From Hexactinellida sp. DTS-2022 (lineage: Eukaryota; Porifera; Hexactinellida), in NCBI GenBank assembly GCA_028753945.1, contig JAPNXP010000012.1:5540501-5604500 (forward strand): DNA of 64,000 bases, written 5' to 3'. A model generated the notes under the pieces. It had not been told where the DNA came from, did not search any database, and was given only the letters and a program-made list of their open reading frames with translations. Below, piece by piece: positions 38,973 through 49,774 of this stretch. Positions within the stretch are counted from its first letter, which is position 1; each line of letters opens with the position of its first letter. Made by a program: the position numbers and the translations under genes.

Positions 38973-39100
38973 CCTTACTTATATATCGGCCAACACCTTC
39001 CAATACAATAACCCGGCTTCCGAAAGGAGGAATCTTTGATGATTAAAATGATTCTGAAATTCCATTAGAAAAGGTGTTGGCCGATATATAATTAATTCCT
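38973..39100. mobile_element. MITE with TATATCGGCCAACACC ends
   Basis: 128 bp; ACTTATATATCGGCCAACAC at the left and GGTGTTGGCCGATATATAAT at the right are inverted repeats. Cleanest copy of the family that includes 17260-17520 and 57841-58029. Confidence 0.8.
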
Positions 39101-39264
39101 TTCTAAAGATAGTACCATATTCAGGGGAATATGGAACTGTAGCAACAGACACCTCCCTTCTCGAACTGGAACTAACAACTGGAACTAACTCCACCATATA
39201 GTACAGTTGCATTGACACTAAGTTGTTACTAATAATAGAACAATAATCACACCCAAGAGTCCTA

Positions 39265-40958
39265 CTAGTCGGAATGTTCCTCCACATACACCATGGCCTG
39301 TGGGGACAGCCCGCACTGCTGGAGAGTAGCGGAACTGTCAAAGTCCCGCAAATCCTTTTTCGGGAAATTAAGTATCAGCCTGTGCCCACTGGGGGAGAAC
39401 CCTTTGGAGTGCACGAATTTGAAAAGCAGTCCTATTCTGTCTGAGGCTAGGAACCGCCGATTGACCAGGTGTCCGGAGGGGAAGCGGAACCTAACACTCG
39501 ACACCAGGGGTCCCTTCCCCGGTTCCTCCGGAAGCCCCCCCTCTGCCGACTTCCGGTCCTCCTCCTCCATCGCCAGCTCGAGCAGGCGCCGCTCCTGCGA
39601 CACAATCCGCTTGAGGTGTTGGTCCCTCTTCTTTAGGTCCTGGTCCCTCCTCTCTTTAAGGTTCCGCTCGTCGGTAAGCGTAGACTCTGTATAAGCCTCG
39701 TCTTGCTCTCGCTTTATATCCTCCCGGCGTTTCCTGGCGCTGTCCACTTCTCTGAGCTCGTCGATAACCGCGAGGTGTTGCTCATATCCGGCCACCAACA
39801 GGCTTAGTGCCTCGTCATGAGGGGTATCTATAGTTAGCATAGTTGCTATCTCAAGGGGGGTACCTGTCTTCTTCTGGAAAATGAGGAGAAGAGGGAACCG
39901 AGAGGGTCCGATTGAACTCAGTTGGTTCCGTATTTCCTCCCCGAAGTGGAGGGATACGTTGTCTAGAAAGCGGGTGTTGTTCGTAGGGAGAGTCATGTCC
40001 CAAGCCCAGGTGAGATAGTTGGCAGATAGGAATGTAGCGATTGTCTCAGAGCAGAGGATCCGCTGACAGAATATGTTAGAGGAAATGCTCCGGTCATGGT
40101 GTAAGTACACCGCCACTGGTCGTCTGCATTCCAGCTCCACTTTAGTGGCAGACTCGATAACGTCTTTCATAGATCCGCAGTAGAAAGTGGGGTGCATTGT
40201 CCCGTACCTCTTCTCAAAGTTCTCTGAGAAGAGAGCCAGGGCTTGCGACTGGTCAATGCAGTGCTCGGGTATCATGGGGTCCCGGAAGTTGTCCCTCGGG
40301 ACATCGTCAAGATCGTCCTCAATCAGATCTATGTCCGGCTCCGAATCCGAGTAGTCCGAGTAGACCTCTGCCGACTCCTGGCTGAGCACCTAGGGACAGG
40401 GGACAGTCTAACGTTACAAGCGTCAGGGTTTCATAATTTAAGCGCGCAGATAATTAGCTTGGGTCCTTTTTAGCTTGGAATCCTTTTTGTAATAACCAGG
40501 TAATACTGATCAGCTTTTGTATTAGAAAATGGTTAAAAACATGGTGCAGGGTGACTAATTTAGGGAAAAAATTTTCGGTACGTAACGTTTGTACGGCTTC
40601 TTAATAGACTCGTTTTAATATATTGGGAATATTTATAGATAATAAGACAAATAAGTGGTTCATCGAACGAGCCATTAATTTGCCAAGAACTATAATTGGA
40701 ACTGGAACTATAACAGGAACCTACCTGGTCTAGGTGCGGGGCTGTTTTGTAGGGAACACTGTGGTTAGAATCAGCTGGTCTGTCGGCTAGAAAGGAGTTC
40801 ACAGCTCTAGTGTTAACGGCCAGCGGGTGGATCGGATTCTTAAAGCTGCAGTTCCGAATAACTGAGTTGTCATTGGCACCCACGGGGAGGCCGCTCCAGG
40901 CCTGGTCTTTAACTAGGATACCGGACAGGCGAGCCACGTGCTAAACAACAACAATAAT

Positions 40959-41002
<44 letters not shown>

Positions 41003-42035
41003 CTACTACTACTACGAAAATATTAATAACCATTACAGTAGATTGTTAATAGGAACACCAGGGGACCGTCTTAATTTGTTCGTATTAACCGGAGTAATAC
41101 CCATTGAATATCATTGTAGGGACCTGATTTTGTGGAACTGTTTGTTCGCTTTATCCGGAGTTTGTATTAACCGTGTTCGTACTAACGAGGTTCTACTGTA
41201 GTTGTATAGGTTAGGAGAATTAAACTTTGTACTCCTTAACAGTGTTCCTATTAACTAACGAGACTGTATACAGTAGATGCCAGATATAAGAACACCGGTT
41301 ATAAGAACATTCTGCTGGAAAACGGTTGCCAAATAGCCTAAATAATTTGGCCGGTTATAAGAACAATATATGCTGTTCCCGACGATGTTCATATATAACC
41401 GGCTCCACTGTATACTAACTCACTTGTTTCAGTTCCATGATGGTGTTACTGACAGGGAACAGAATATCCTCCACCCCATTGGGAGGATAGCTCAGCTGTA
41501 TACAGACCACCTTAGTCTCATCGCTTCTCTTCTCAGCCTGGAGCTTGAGGGCACAGGCCAGGGGGTCCTGACAAACGTCCCCCAGACTCATGTTGTCGTT
41601 AACCAGACAGGGCCAGCCCGAGAGATACAAGTGGGTAGATGGAATGTTAAACGTGACGCATATCTCCCGCTTAAAGTCAGATATCAGCTTTGTGGAGTAC
41701 ACAGTGAAATTGTGACATTGGTTCTCAAAGGTGACAGAAGCAAATATTGGGAAGGTAGAAGATGAGTAACCGAGTCCTTCGGGTCGATTGGTGTCAATGA
41801 GGACACTCGGTTCCTGTGAGGGGCGGGAGGGGGCTAGAGGGGGCGTGAGGGGGGCAGGGGGGGACTCGACAGAGGTGTTAGTTCCATATATCTCCAGAGC
41901 TCTATCGAGGTTCCATTCCACCTCTTCGAGAGATGAAAACGCCATTTCTAGATTGTCGATACCGGTGGCAGCTTGAAACAGAGCCAGCGTGTTGGTACGG
42001 TCCTCTTCAGCCATGGGGCTAATATAGGGGAACAC
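39265..42035 (-). CDS. FAF1: FAS-associated factor 1-like (UBA-UBL-UAS-UBX), three exons
   Basis: Exons 42035-41424, 40940-40725 and 40389-39265 join in phase to 650 residues (643 from the second Met at 42014, the better match to the family start MAEEDRTNTLALFQAATGI). Exon 1 has a UBA domain (about 8-50) and a ubiquitin-like domain (TFNIPSTHLYLSGWP). Exon 3 has an acidic patch (YSDSEPDIDLIEDDLDD), a thioredoxin-fold UAS domain (PVAVYLHHDRSISSNIF; AWDMTLPTNN), a long charged helix, and a C-terminal UBX domain (VRFRFPSGHLVNRRF; FPKKDL). FAF1 binds ubiquitinated clients through UBA and p97/VCP through UBX. Length matches human FAF1 (650). Its start is 166 bp downstream of the USB1 stop codon. 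A MITE in intron 1 ends 13 bp from exon 1. Confidence 0.93.
40941..41015. repeat. AAC microsatellite at a FAF1 splice acceptor
   Basis: About 20 AAC triplets followed by ACT triplets. On the minus strand this is a TTG tract running straight into the exon 2 acceptor (GTTTAG|CACGTG). Confidence 0.9.
41036..41198. mobile_element. Pogo-type MITE
   Basis: CAGTAGATTGTTAATAGGAA at the left, ACTAACGAGGTTCTACTG at the right, TA on the right flank. In FAF1 intron 1. Confidence 0.8.
41271..41410. mobile_element. MITE, CGGTTATAAGAACA family
   Basis: Left CAGTAGATGCCAGATATAAG, right TATATAACCGGCTCCACTG, flanked by TA. It ends 13 bp from the FAF1 exon 1 donor. Confidence 0.8.
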
Positions 42036-42201
42036 TACAGGGTCCTATTTGCACCCCAGGGGAACAATAGTATTCAAAGTTAACTGTGTATATCACCCAC
42101 TATAATATGTGCATTGTCACATAACATTATAAGTCAATTGACTGTAGTTTTATGGTACAGTCGAATCTCTTATAATTAATGGTTTTCTCACAAATAAATA
42201 T

Positions 42202-42969
42202 TCATTTATTAAAATTCAAATTATACATTTTGTGCCCACTTTTAAACTCTAGACTCTCCACTTCAAATTCCACGCCACTTAACACCTCTGCCACTTTGCT
42301 GTGCCACAATTTATTCACAGCTGTTTCAGTTGCCTCTGTGGGTCTAGAAAGTGTCCAAAGCACACTCAGGTGTAGCGAGAGAGGGCGATAGAAACTTGGC
42401 AGTTTATACTCAGACAGAATACCATCAACACCTCTAACTAAAGTGGCCAATGTGTCCGCTCCCTGCTCCACTTCTAACACCAGAAATGTCCGGGTGTTCT
42501 CCTCATTAGCCAGGAGCTTAAGCGAACTGAAACTGACACTAAAGGGGTGTGACCTGTCCGCTAGACCCCTCAGGGAGGAGAGGATCGGCTGCACCCAGTG
42601 GTACGGAACTGGAACTGTGCGAGACAGACTTATATGGAACTGTTCAAACGGTATGAAATTAATTTCAGAACCGCCGAATTCTTTGAGAATTATCTTGGCA
42701 GCTTCCTGTATAATTTCACCAGAGTCTACCTGTACATATGCGTAGCTAGCCCAGTTCCCCCTAAGGTGTGGGAAGGAGCGCACCCTCCCATCACACCCTG
42801 ACACCTGTGGGCCCTCAAACATGCGACAAATGGAGGCGGGCACAGGGTGCTTGGTAGGGGACAGTTTTAATTTCTTATCGGGGGGAAGGGTGTCCTCACT
42901 AGAGTCACTAGAGGAGTAAGTGACTAATCGGATTGTTCGCTTCTTGTTGATACTATAAATAGATTTCAT
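42202..42969 (-). CDS. USB1: U6 snRNA phosphodiesterase 1 (intronless)
   Basis: 255 codons. The 2H phosphodiesterase signature is present twice: FHISLSRT (about 111-118) and LHLSVLWTL (about 199-207), each supplying a catalytic His and Ser. Other family blocks are VRSFPHLRGNWASYAYV and the end KMYNLNF. USB1 trims the 3' uridine tail of U6 snRNA and leaves a protected end. The N-terminal 45 residues are basic and Ser-rich, likely disordered. The gene sits immediately upstream of FAF1 on the same strand, and PRPF40 elsewhere in the window is another splicing factor. The stop lies in an AT-rich stretch containing ATTTATT. Confidence 0.92.
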   Translation of the reverse strand: MKSIYSINKKRTIRLVTYSSSDSSEDTLPPDKKLKLSPTKHPVPASICRMFEGPQVSGCDGRVRSFPHLRGNWASYAYVQVDSGEIIQEAAKIILKEFGGSEINFIPFEQFHISLSRTVPVPYHWVQPILSSLRGLADRSHPFSVSFSSLKLLANEENTRTFLVLEVEQGADTLATLVRGVDGILSEYKLPSFYRPLSLHLSVLWTLSRPTEATETAVNKLWHSKVAEVLSGVEFEVESLEFKSGHKMYNLNFNK

Positions 42970-43687
42970 TGTAGCTATTGAGAGAATAGCAGAAGGAATT
43001 AACCAATAGAATTACGCTGGTAGTGATGGGATATTGGGAAGGGGACTAATGATACTCAAAAGACAATGTTTATATCATGAAAATACTACGGGCATCTTAT
43101 ACAGAATATACAATGGAATACAGGCGTAGTTAGTACGTATATAGCCAAAACCTTTTCTAAGGCACTGGCAAAGTCATTTTATTAACATCACAAATTCATA
43201 TTTGCAAAACCGGGTTTTTATTGAAAGGTATCGACCGATGTATAAATATGTAAGCCATTGAATACCATACTACACTACTGATTAAACCAAAGTCGTTTAA
43301 TATTGTCGGTTAATACTGGTTAATACGAAATATCTTTGATTTTTTACTATAAACAGTACTTGTACTCTTTTCCCGAACCCCCGTTGGGAACCACTGCTTT
43401 ATATGTTAAGATGTTAACTTATTATTGTACAATTACGTTCTAAAATAAGAATGTTAGAAGGCTGTGAGGAGACCGCTATGTAGCGGTCCCTTGTCTGTCC
43501 TCTATTGGCTATACAAGCACTCTATACAGCTAATAAGAGTACGGGCTGTGATGAGTTGTGCTTGTGCTAATTAGTTATGAGAGTGTGAGGGGGTATAGCG
43601 GGACAGATTGTGTCATTAAGGGTTTGTTTTAATTAACTGAGTGTATAATGTGAGAGGTATGCATTCTTTAAGAATAATTATGTTTTT

Positions 43688-43844
43688 ACAACCTGAACAA
43701 CTTTGGTATAATTAGGGTACAACCTGACCAACTTTGGTATAATTAGGGTACAACCTGACCAACTTTGGTATAATTAGTAGTATGGTACAACCTGAACAAC
43801 TTTGGTATAATTAGTAGTATCATGGTACAACCTGACCAACTTTG
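43688..43844. repeat. 31-bp tandem repeat, about five units
   Basis: Units start ACAACCTGAACAACTTTGGT and continue ATAATTAGGGT; AACAA alternates with ACCAA, and later units gain AGTAT insertions. Confidence 0.9.
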
Positions 43845-44121
43845 CAACAGTAAATACAGTTACAGTTAAACTTAGATTATCCGAATTCGTAGGGACCTGT
43901 CAAACTAGTTGAATAAACTACAGTTTGGATAATGTAAGGGGTGCCACTGACACCAAAAAGTGGCTCATTTGAAAAGTATTTAATATTTTGCTTACAAAGA
44001 AATGCCAGAAATGCAATAGAATTGAATTGTAGGATAATTAATTAATCTGAAACTCAATAGGGAAGGGAACATCAACAGCTCATTAAACAATTTTATGAAA
44101 TAAAATCTTGGAAGCTTAAGC

Positions 44122-44236
44122 TAAAGCCCAACATACATGATGCAACAAAGTTGCATCATGTACGTATATTAAAATTTCCATACAACATTGTTGCATTAGT
44201 TGCATGCAACAATGTTGCATCATGTATGGTGGGCTT
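44122..44236. mobile_element. Palindromic MITE with AAGCCCAACATACATGATGC ends
   Basis: Left arm AAGCCCAACATACATGATGC and right arm GCATCATGTATGGTGGGCTT are inverted repeats, and TTGCAT/ATGCAA words make internal hairpins. About 115 bp, single copy here. Confidence 0.75.
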
Positions 44237-44546
44237 AAGATGCAATTTGTAGTCTAAAAATGCTCCACTTTAATTAAAAAAGTACGTATTTCCTTTCACT
44301 ACATTCCTGACTGGATGGAGTCACCATGTGCATCAGAAGAGGCGGCACTAGGATGTATAAGCGATCCTATCTTTAATGACACAATATCTGTAAGGCTTTG
44401 TGTAGTAATATGTGGTGTGGACGTAAATGATATTAGAACTAGATTGATTTTGTAAGAATTGCAAGAAATTTGATTCTAAGCTAGAAACTTAGAAAGCAAC
44501 TAAGTACAGATGCCACATTCCACTCAATTCCACCACCTAGCTCTGC

Positions 44547-44555
44547 TATAAGATA
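44547..44555 (+). promoter_or_regulatory. Probable TATA box of NHL gene A
   Basis: TATAAGATA 97 bp before the ATG. The paralogue at 60012 also has TATAAG about 80 bp before its ATG, which supports function. Confidence 0.45.
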
Positions 44556-44643
44556 CGAGACACATTCTCTAAAGCATTCTACTAACAAACAACTTTCCTT
44601 TCCATAGCACTAACTAGCTAACTAGCTAGCAAATAATAACAAA

Positions 44644-45876
44644 ATGGCAGTTCGATTCCCTGACCCGATACACCCCGTAAACCCTGTCGAGTTGGAAATA
44701 CACCAAATATTCGACCGAATAATTAGGTGTGTCCAGCAGCGACGAGTGGCACTCATAACCAAATACCGCGACACACGCGACCAAATAGCCGCTAGGCCCA
44801 TAACCCGCGCGCGAAAAGAAGAAGAACTGATCCGACTGAAAACCGAAACCGAGCGTCTCTTCCAAATGAACGGACTGAGAGAGACCCAGGAGCGAATCCT
44901 AGCGGAACTAGAACAAGCGCTAGCAGAGGTGAGGGTACCCCAGCCCGAGACACGCGTGGTGTTCCGAGGCACCTGTGGACACCTGGAGCAGGTGATCGCA
45001 GGTGTGGGAGAGGTAGTCGAGGAGCTCGTTGTACCCCGATACGAACAAATGAGACCGATTGTAGCTGTCGGGAAGAAAGGACGAGCTCCTGGAGAGCTCT
45101 TGAGTCCTTGGAGTGTCGCTATCGATGAGTACACAAATCTAATTTATGTCGCTGATGGTAAGTGGGGTAATTGTAGAGTCTCAATCTTCTCGGAGATCGG
45201 CGAATTCCTAAATACTTTCAGACATCAAGACATGAAACGTCTACGTGGTATAGCGATCCATCGAGACAACCTGTACGTGACGGACACAGGAGTACACGCT
45301 GTGTTCCGATTCAAAATAGAGGCTGACATGCGTCTCGTCGCTAGCCTAGGGAGTGAGGGATCTGGTGTGGGACAGTTCAATGACCCTCGCGGACTCTCCG
45401 TCTCTACCAACGGAGATGTGTTCGTAGCGGATTTTGGCAACAACAGAATCCAAGTTCTAGATGACTCCCTACACTTCCAAAGGTTCATAACGCACCAAAC
45501 AATGAAATACCCGTGTGACGTTAAACTGACACCAGATGAGGTGTACGTGCTCTGTTATAACTCTCCCTGCATACTTGTGTTCTCTCACGCAAGAGAGAAG
45601 ATACGCTCCCTAATCACACTGGGTCCAGGAATGCAAATAGGATTAGCTTTCTTCTTCTGTTTGGATAAAAAACAGAATTTGCTGATCAGTGATTGGGGGA
45701 ATCATCAAATTAGAGTATTCTCGAAAGAAGGGACACACCTCCACACTATAGGGGAACCAGGACAAGAAGTAGGAATGTTTGATTTCCCTCAAGGAATAGT
45801 TCTAACTAAAAATCTGAAATTAATAATTGTGTCTCATAATAATAACTACAGACTACAAATATATTCTTGTCAATAA
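44644..45876 (+). CDS. NHL-repeat protein with N-terminal coiled coil, paralogue A
   Basis: 410 codons, intronless. Residues about 15-135 are helical and charged (HQIFDRIIRCVQQRR; RARKEEELIRLKTE), likely a coiled coil. From about 145 there are NHL-type beta-propeller repeats with the usual pattern: GELLSPWSVAIDE, GQFNDPRGLSVSTNGDVFVA, FGNNRIQVLD, GMFDFPQGIVL. No RING or B-box precedes the coiled coil, unlike TRIM2/3/71 or typical NHL ubiquitin ligases. There is no signal peptide or membrane segment. A second gene of exactly the same length and layout lies at 58780-60012. A function cannot be given; NHL propellers bind proteins or RNA. AATAAA follows at 45957-45962. Confidence 0.85.
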   Translation: MAVRFPDPIHPVNPVELEIHQIFDRIIRCVQQRRVALITKYRDTRDQIAARPITRARKEEELIRLKTETERLFQMNGLRETQERILAELEQALAEVRVPQPETRVVFRGTCGHLEQVIAGVGEVVEELVVPRYEQMRPIVAVGKKGRAPGELLSPWSVAIDEYTNLIYVADGKWGNCRVSIFSEIGEFLNTFRHQDMKRLRGIAIHRDNLYVTDTGVHAVFRFKIEADMRLVASLGSEGSGVGQFNDPRGLSVSTNGDVFVADFGNNRIQVLDDSLHFQRFITHQTMKYPCDVKLTPDEVYVLCYNSPCILVFSHAREKIRSLITLGPGMQIGLAFFFCLDKKQNLLISDWGNHQIRVFSKEGTHLHTIGEPGQEVGMFDFPQGIVLTKNLKLIIVSHNNNYRLQIYSCQ

Positions 45877-45956
45877 TTGTTTGTTTGTCTATTATTTGTT
45901 TTGGTCCGCATCAACAAGTTATATTCTGTGTTTTATTCTAATGCCTAGATTAAATG

Positions 45957-45962
45957 AATAAA
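45957..45962 (+). terminator. Poly(A) signal of NHL gene A
   Basis: AATAAA 81 bp after the stop codon. Confidence 0.6.
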
Positions 45963-46080
45963 TCTATTGTTTGTTTACCTAATCGTGAGATAAACAAGCA
46001 AACAAACACAAATACCAAAAGCTAAATTACCTAATATGTCACTAACTCAATAATTAGTTCTACAAACGCCAACTAAGCAC

Positions 46081-48593
46081 TTAGTCCTTCTTTACTTCAG
46101 GTTTTTCAGTTGGTTTTCTACTCGCTTTAAGTTTAGTATTAGCCAACAGAGATTTCCTTTTCAGGGTCTTGGCATAAGGATTCAACTTGAACATAATAAG
46201 ATCGTTTTTAAGAGGGTTTTTCTTAATACGTGGGTGTTTTACTGGCAAGCGTTTCGGCCTAAGAACCCTTTGTATTTCATCTGAGTTTATAATCCTACCA
46301 ACGTCGGCGTTACTCATCATGGGACGCGGGAGCCGGTACCCCTTTTTGAGGACAGATCGCTTCTTCTGAGTCCCGTAGAGTCGGTCCAGCTTCTCGAAGG
46401 CGGACTGCGTCCAAATACAGAAGCGACCCACGTGAGCACCTAAGTGGGGAATATCTTAAATATAGCTCTCGTACTATGAAGTGTAACTAATAAGTCATTC
46501 TAAGTACATAATACACTAAATGTTTTGCTCGGATTAAACATGTTTGGATACACGTTAATCATATACACCAGGGAACCGTCTTAACCGGAGTCACTTGCAT
46601 GCATTCGTATAGGCTAGGGGAATTTAACTTTGTACTCCTTAACCGATATCCCCTTATCCGTGTTCCTATTAACAGAGTTTACTGTAGTGTTCCAAAACTG
46701 GGGTTCACAATATGTATTACAGTCAATGTGATGGGGTCCACAGAATGTCTATTATTTACTATAGGGGATACACGGTTGTATTAGGTTGTGAATCGCTGTT
46801 CTACTGTATATATATGAGGTGTGAGAATGTGATTAACTATATCCCTTACCCGGCGCTAGCTGCAGTAGATTGAGTCTATCGACAGAGAGGGTGTCTACCC
46901 CAGGTAGGTTCCTGAATGCCCTACTCAGCCCTTTGTTCTTATCGTATATAACAAGCGGGCCTCGCCTCAGCTTGTGACGCCGGTTACGAGCCTTCCCCTT
47001 TCCGGGACGGATCTTCTTTGTTACTTTAACCTTATCCACGTCACTATAGGCCCCCAGGCCCTTAAGGAGCTGTATGGCCTGCTTAGTCTTCTCCAGGGAC
47101 TGCACCTAGCAACGCAACTGGGTAATAGGAATGTGGGATAGTTCCTATTGGAACTTAAACCGAAATTTAAACTTAAAATATTGGATAAATCAGATAAGTT
47201 ACCGCAAAACAGACATAATAAGAGTAAGCTAGAATAAGTATAGTTCCTATTAGAACTGAAACTATAAACATATGGATCCGAGTAAGTCGCTACAAACCAG
47301 CCTAATAATACAGAATAAGTATAGTTCTAATTATAATTGGAACTGGTATTGTTTCTGGTCCTATACCATATATAAACCGATTAATCGTGACAAAATCAGG
47401 CCCCATAATACAATAACTAGAAAAGTATACAGTCAACTCCACTTAATAGAGCCACCGGTTAATCGGTTTCTCCGCTTAATCGGGTCAAAATTTCACAGGA
47501 TTTATTGGACAGAATTACAGATGGGCTTACAATATTTTCGGTTAATCGGGTCAAAACAACCTGGTCCCCAGGTGGCTCTATTAAGCGGAGTTGACTGTTG
47601 TTCCAATTATATCTGGAACTGGTATTGAAACTATAAAACATAAATATTCCGGTAAATCGTGACAAAATAAGGCCTCATAATACAATGACTGTAATAAGTA
47701 TAGTTCCAATTCAAGTTCCAACTATACAGTACACTATATCCGTACTTACATCGTCGCTAACAACGAGAGGGACCTCAGGAATTTGCTGTATCCGGTGTCC
47801 GCGTGACATCACGAGGGCCGGAAGCGCTGAGGCTGCCAGTGCTGACGTCATAGCGTAGCGCTTCTGGTTAACCGCAACCTTCCTGTGCCACTTGCGCCAA
47901 ATGCGGGTGGGGGCAAACATTCTGCCGCCCCGACACATGTTCCCGTAGGCACCCTGTCCGGACCTAAGAGAGGGGGCTGTTAATACCTCCATAGGGGTAT
48001 GATATTGAATAGATTACCCGACATAATGGTTCCTTATTACAAAATGAATAAATACAGTTCAGATTAATTAATTTTGAAATTTGCAGACTTGAGTCTTATG
48101 CAAAAATATCAATATGACAATATTTATATATGAGACACTTTTTGGTGTTTGTCACCTAAGGTTCTAGTAAGATTCGGTATGATTCGTATGATGAAAATAA
48201 TTCTACTAATTTCAGTGTTGTTACAATGGATAAATACAATGGTGAAATAAACAAAGTCCATGGTCAAACAATACTAAATTTCATTTTTGGTTGTCGAACC
48301 ATTTCAGCATTCCCTATGGGGCCCATATCTCACCTATGCGTGCCGCCCCCCCGGACCCTGGGTATCCTGGCCACGGCCCGTCCTGTGCCCCAGCTCTCTG
48401 CGCTGGTTTGGTGCCCGGCCCTGAAGGCCACTGCGTAGGGCTGTCGCTTGTTCTTAGAGATGTTAGTGTGCACAAAGCTGACAATGTCGTTACGAATGGG
48501 GGCGGAGAATACCCCAGGAAGCTTGGTCTGTCCGACACGCTGTTGCACCTCCTCCGACACCCCGTACACACCCACCATTGGTCTAGCCGTCAT
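46081..48593 (-). CDS. RPL4: Large ribosomal subunit protein uL4 (RPL4), four exons
   Basis: Exons 48593-48334, 47963-47750, 47105-46850 and 46439-46081 join in phase to 362 residues. Strongly conserved blocks: [108 protein letters not shown]. uL4 lines the peptide exit tunnel of the large subunit. The C-terminal Lys/Ala-rich extension is short compared with vertebrate RPL4 (about 427 residues). Vertebrate RPL4 introns host snoRNAs; I looked for box C/D words in intron 1 and found none convincing, without excluding them. Intron 2 holds a CTCCGCTTAATAG MITE (47430-47597), intron 3 a pogo-type fragment (about 46565-46686). Confidence 0.96.
46565..46686. mobile_element. Pogo-type MITE fragment in RPL4 intron 3
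   Basis: Reads CACCAGGGAACCGTCTTAAC, GGAGTCACTTGCATGC, then GTGTTCCTATTAACAGAG and TTTACTG. The left end is lost. Confidence 0.65.
47430..47597. mobile_element. MITE, CTCCGCTTAATAGAGCC family, in RPL4 intron 2
   Basis: CAGTCAACTCCACTTAATAG at the left and GCGGAGTTGACTG at the right, TA on the left flank. Confidence 0.8.
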
Positions 48594-49774
48594 TGTAGCT
48601 AATGCGACAACAACAACAACAACAACAACAACAATAACACATACATAAATAATTAAATAACATATACTATGTACACCGTTTCTAAATAGATTTTTATAAA
48701 ATTTATAAAAAATTTCCGTTTATAATTTTTTCTTAAATACTATTACCCATAGACGGCAGGGGCTTTTGTATACAGAATTTATTGATGGTTTGAATATAGT
48801 CAGGGTCGATCAATTTTCCCCCAGGGGACTAAAAAGAGACAGTACTTAGTACAGTAGAACCTCGTTAGTAGGAACACCAGGGGATCGTGAAAATGTGTTC
48901 GCCTTATCCGGAATTCGTATTTATTAACCAAAATCATTTGTATTGAAAAGGCTTTGAAGGTGTTAAATGTTAATATTAACTGTTTTCGGTAAATAAATAT
49001 GTGTGATAAATATTGTTTGTTTGTTTGTATAATTATTTATGAATTTTAATAAACAAAATAAAGTGTAAAAGCTAGCACTAATTTGTATAATCATAGCACA
49101 ACAACAAATATGGGAAGTAGGAATTCTAAAAGTAATTTGATGATGATTTGCTTGCTTTTAGAAAATGTCATAATCACGTGGTGAGTTGCGTAATCATTTT
49201 AGAAAATAAAGACAGTAATGCAATAAATGTACAGTAGAACCTCATTATTCCGAGTACGGTTAATACGAACACTATTTCAGTCCCCTTCAAAGCCTTTCAA
49301 TACAAATGATATTGGTTATACGAATTCCGAATAAGGCGAATGCATTTGACGGTCCCCTGGTGTTCCTACTAACGAGGTTCTACTGTATTGGATAAATTTC
49401 AAATGTGAAGTGGCATAAATAGATTTCCAATGGCATAAATAAATAACCAATTCAAGACCCATAAATTAAGATTTCGTACAGATGAGAATTGCAATCTTTG
49501 GCCCCTATTTATGTCCCTAATATTTTAACAATTGTACACTATACCCTACACCCCCTTACCCGTACTAACGGGTTGTTAAACATAAATAGTTCCACATATT
49601 AATCACAAGTGCCATAAGTTCGTTTGTTGTTTGTTAAAATATAAAATAGGATTCTCAAATGAAGTCCAGACGTTGTTAAAATTAAAATTAATTGGAAAAA
49701 TTAATAAACACACTATAGGCTAATAGTAGAACACGTTAAATTGATTGGCTGTTGGCAGCTGTACTTCATTCCCG
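48594..49774. other. Spacer between RPL4 and the CDK gene
   Basis: Contains an AAC microsatellite just upstream of the RPL4 start (48606-48635), a pogo-type left half (48852-48960) and a complete pogo-type MITE in the other sense (49232-49385). No gene. Confidence 0.65.
49232..49385. mobile_element. Pogo-type MITE, complete, reverse orientation
   Basis: CAGTAGAACCTCATTATTCC at the left and CTAACGAGGTTCTACTG at the right, flanked by TA. Confidence 0.85.

Larger units (their letters stand above)
42970..44546. other. Divergent interval between USB1 and the NHL gene
   Basis: 1.6 kb without a gene. Contains a TATATCGG element (about 43150-43250), a 31-bp tandem repeat (43688-43844) and a palindromic element (44122-44236). 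Confidence 0.65.

Noticed and set aside
43685-43850. Possible CRISPR-like array of 31-bp units
   Set aside because: Units are contiguous tandem repeats without unique spacers, and the genome is eukaryotic.
47964-48333. snoRNA in RPL4 intron 1
   Set aside because: Vertebrate RPL4 introns carry snoRNAs, but no paired box C and box D words were found on the minus strand by eye. Not excluded for the other introns.
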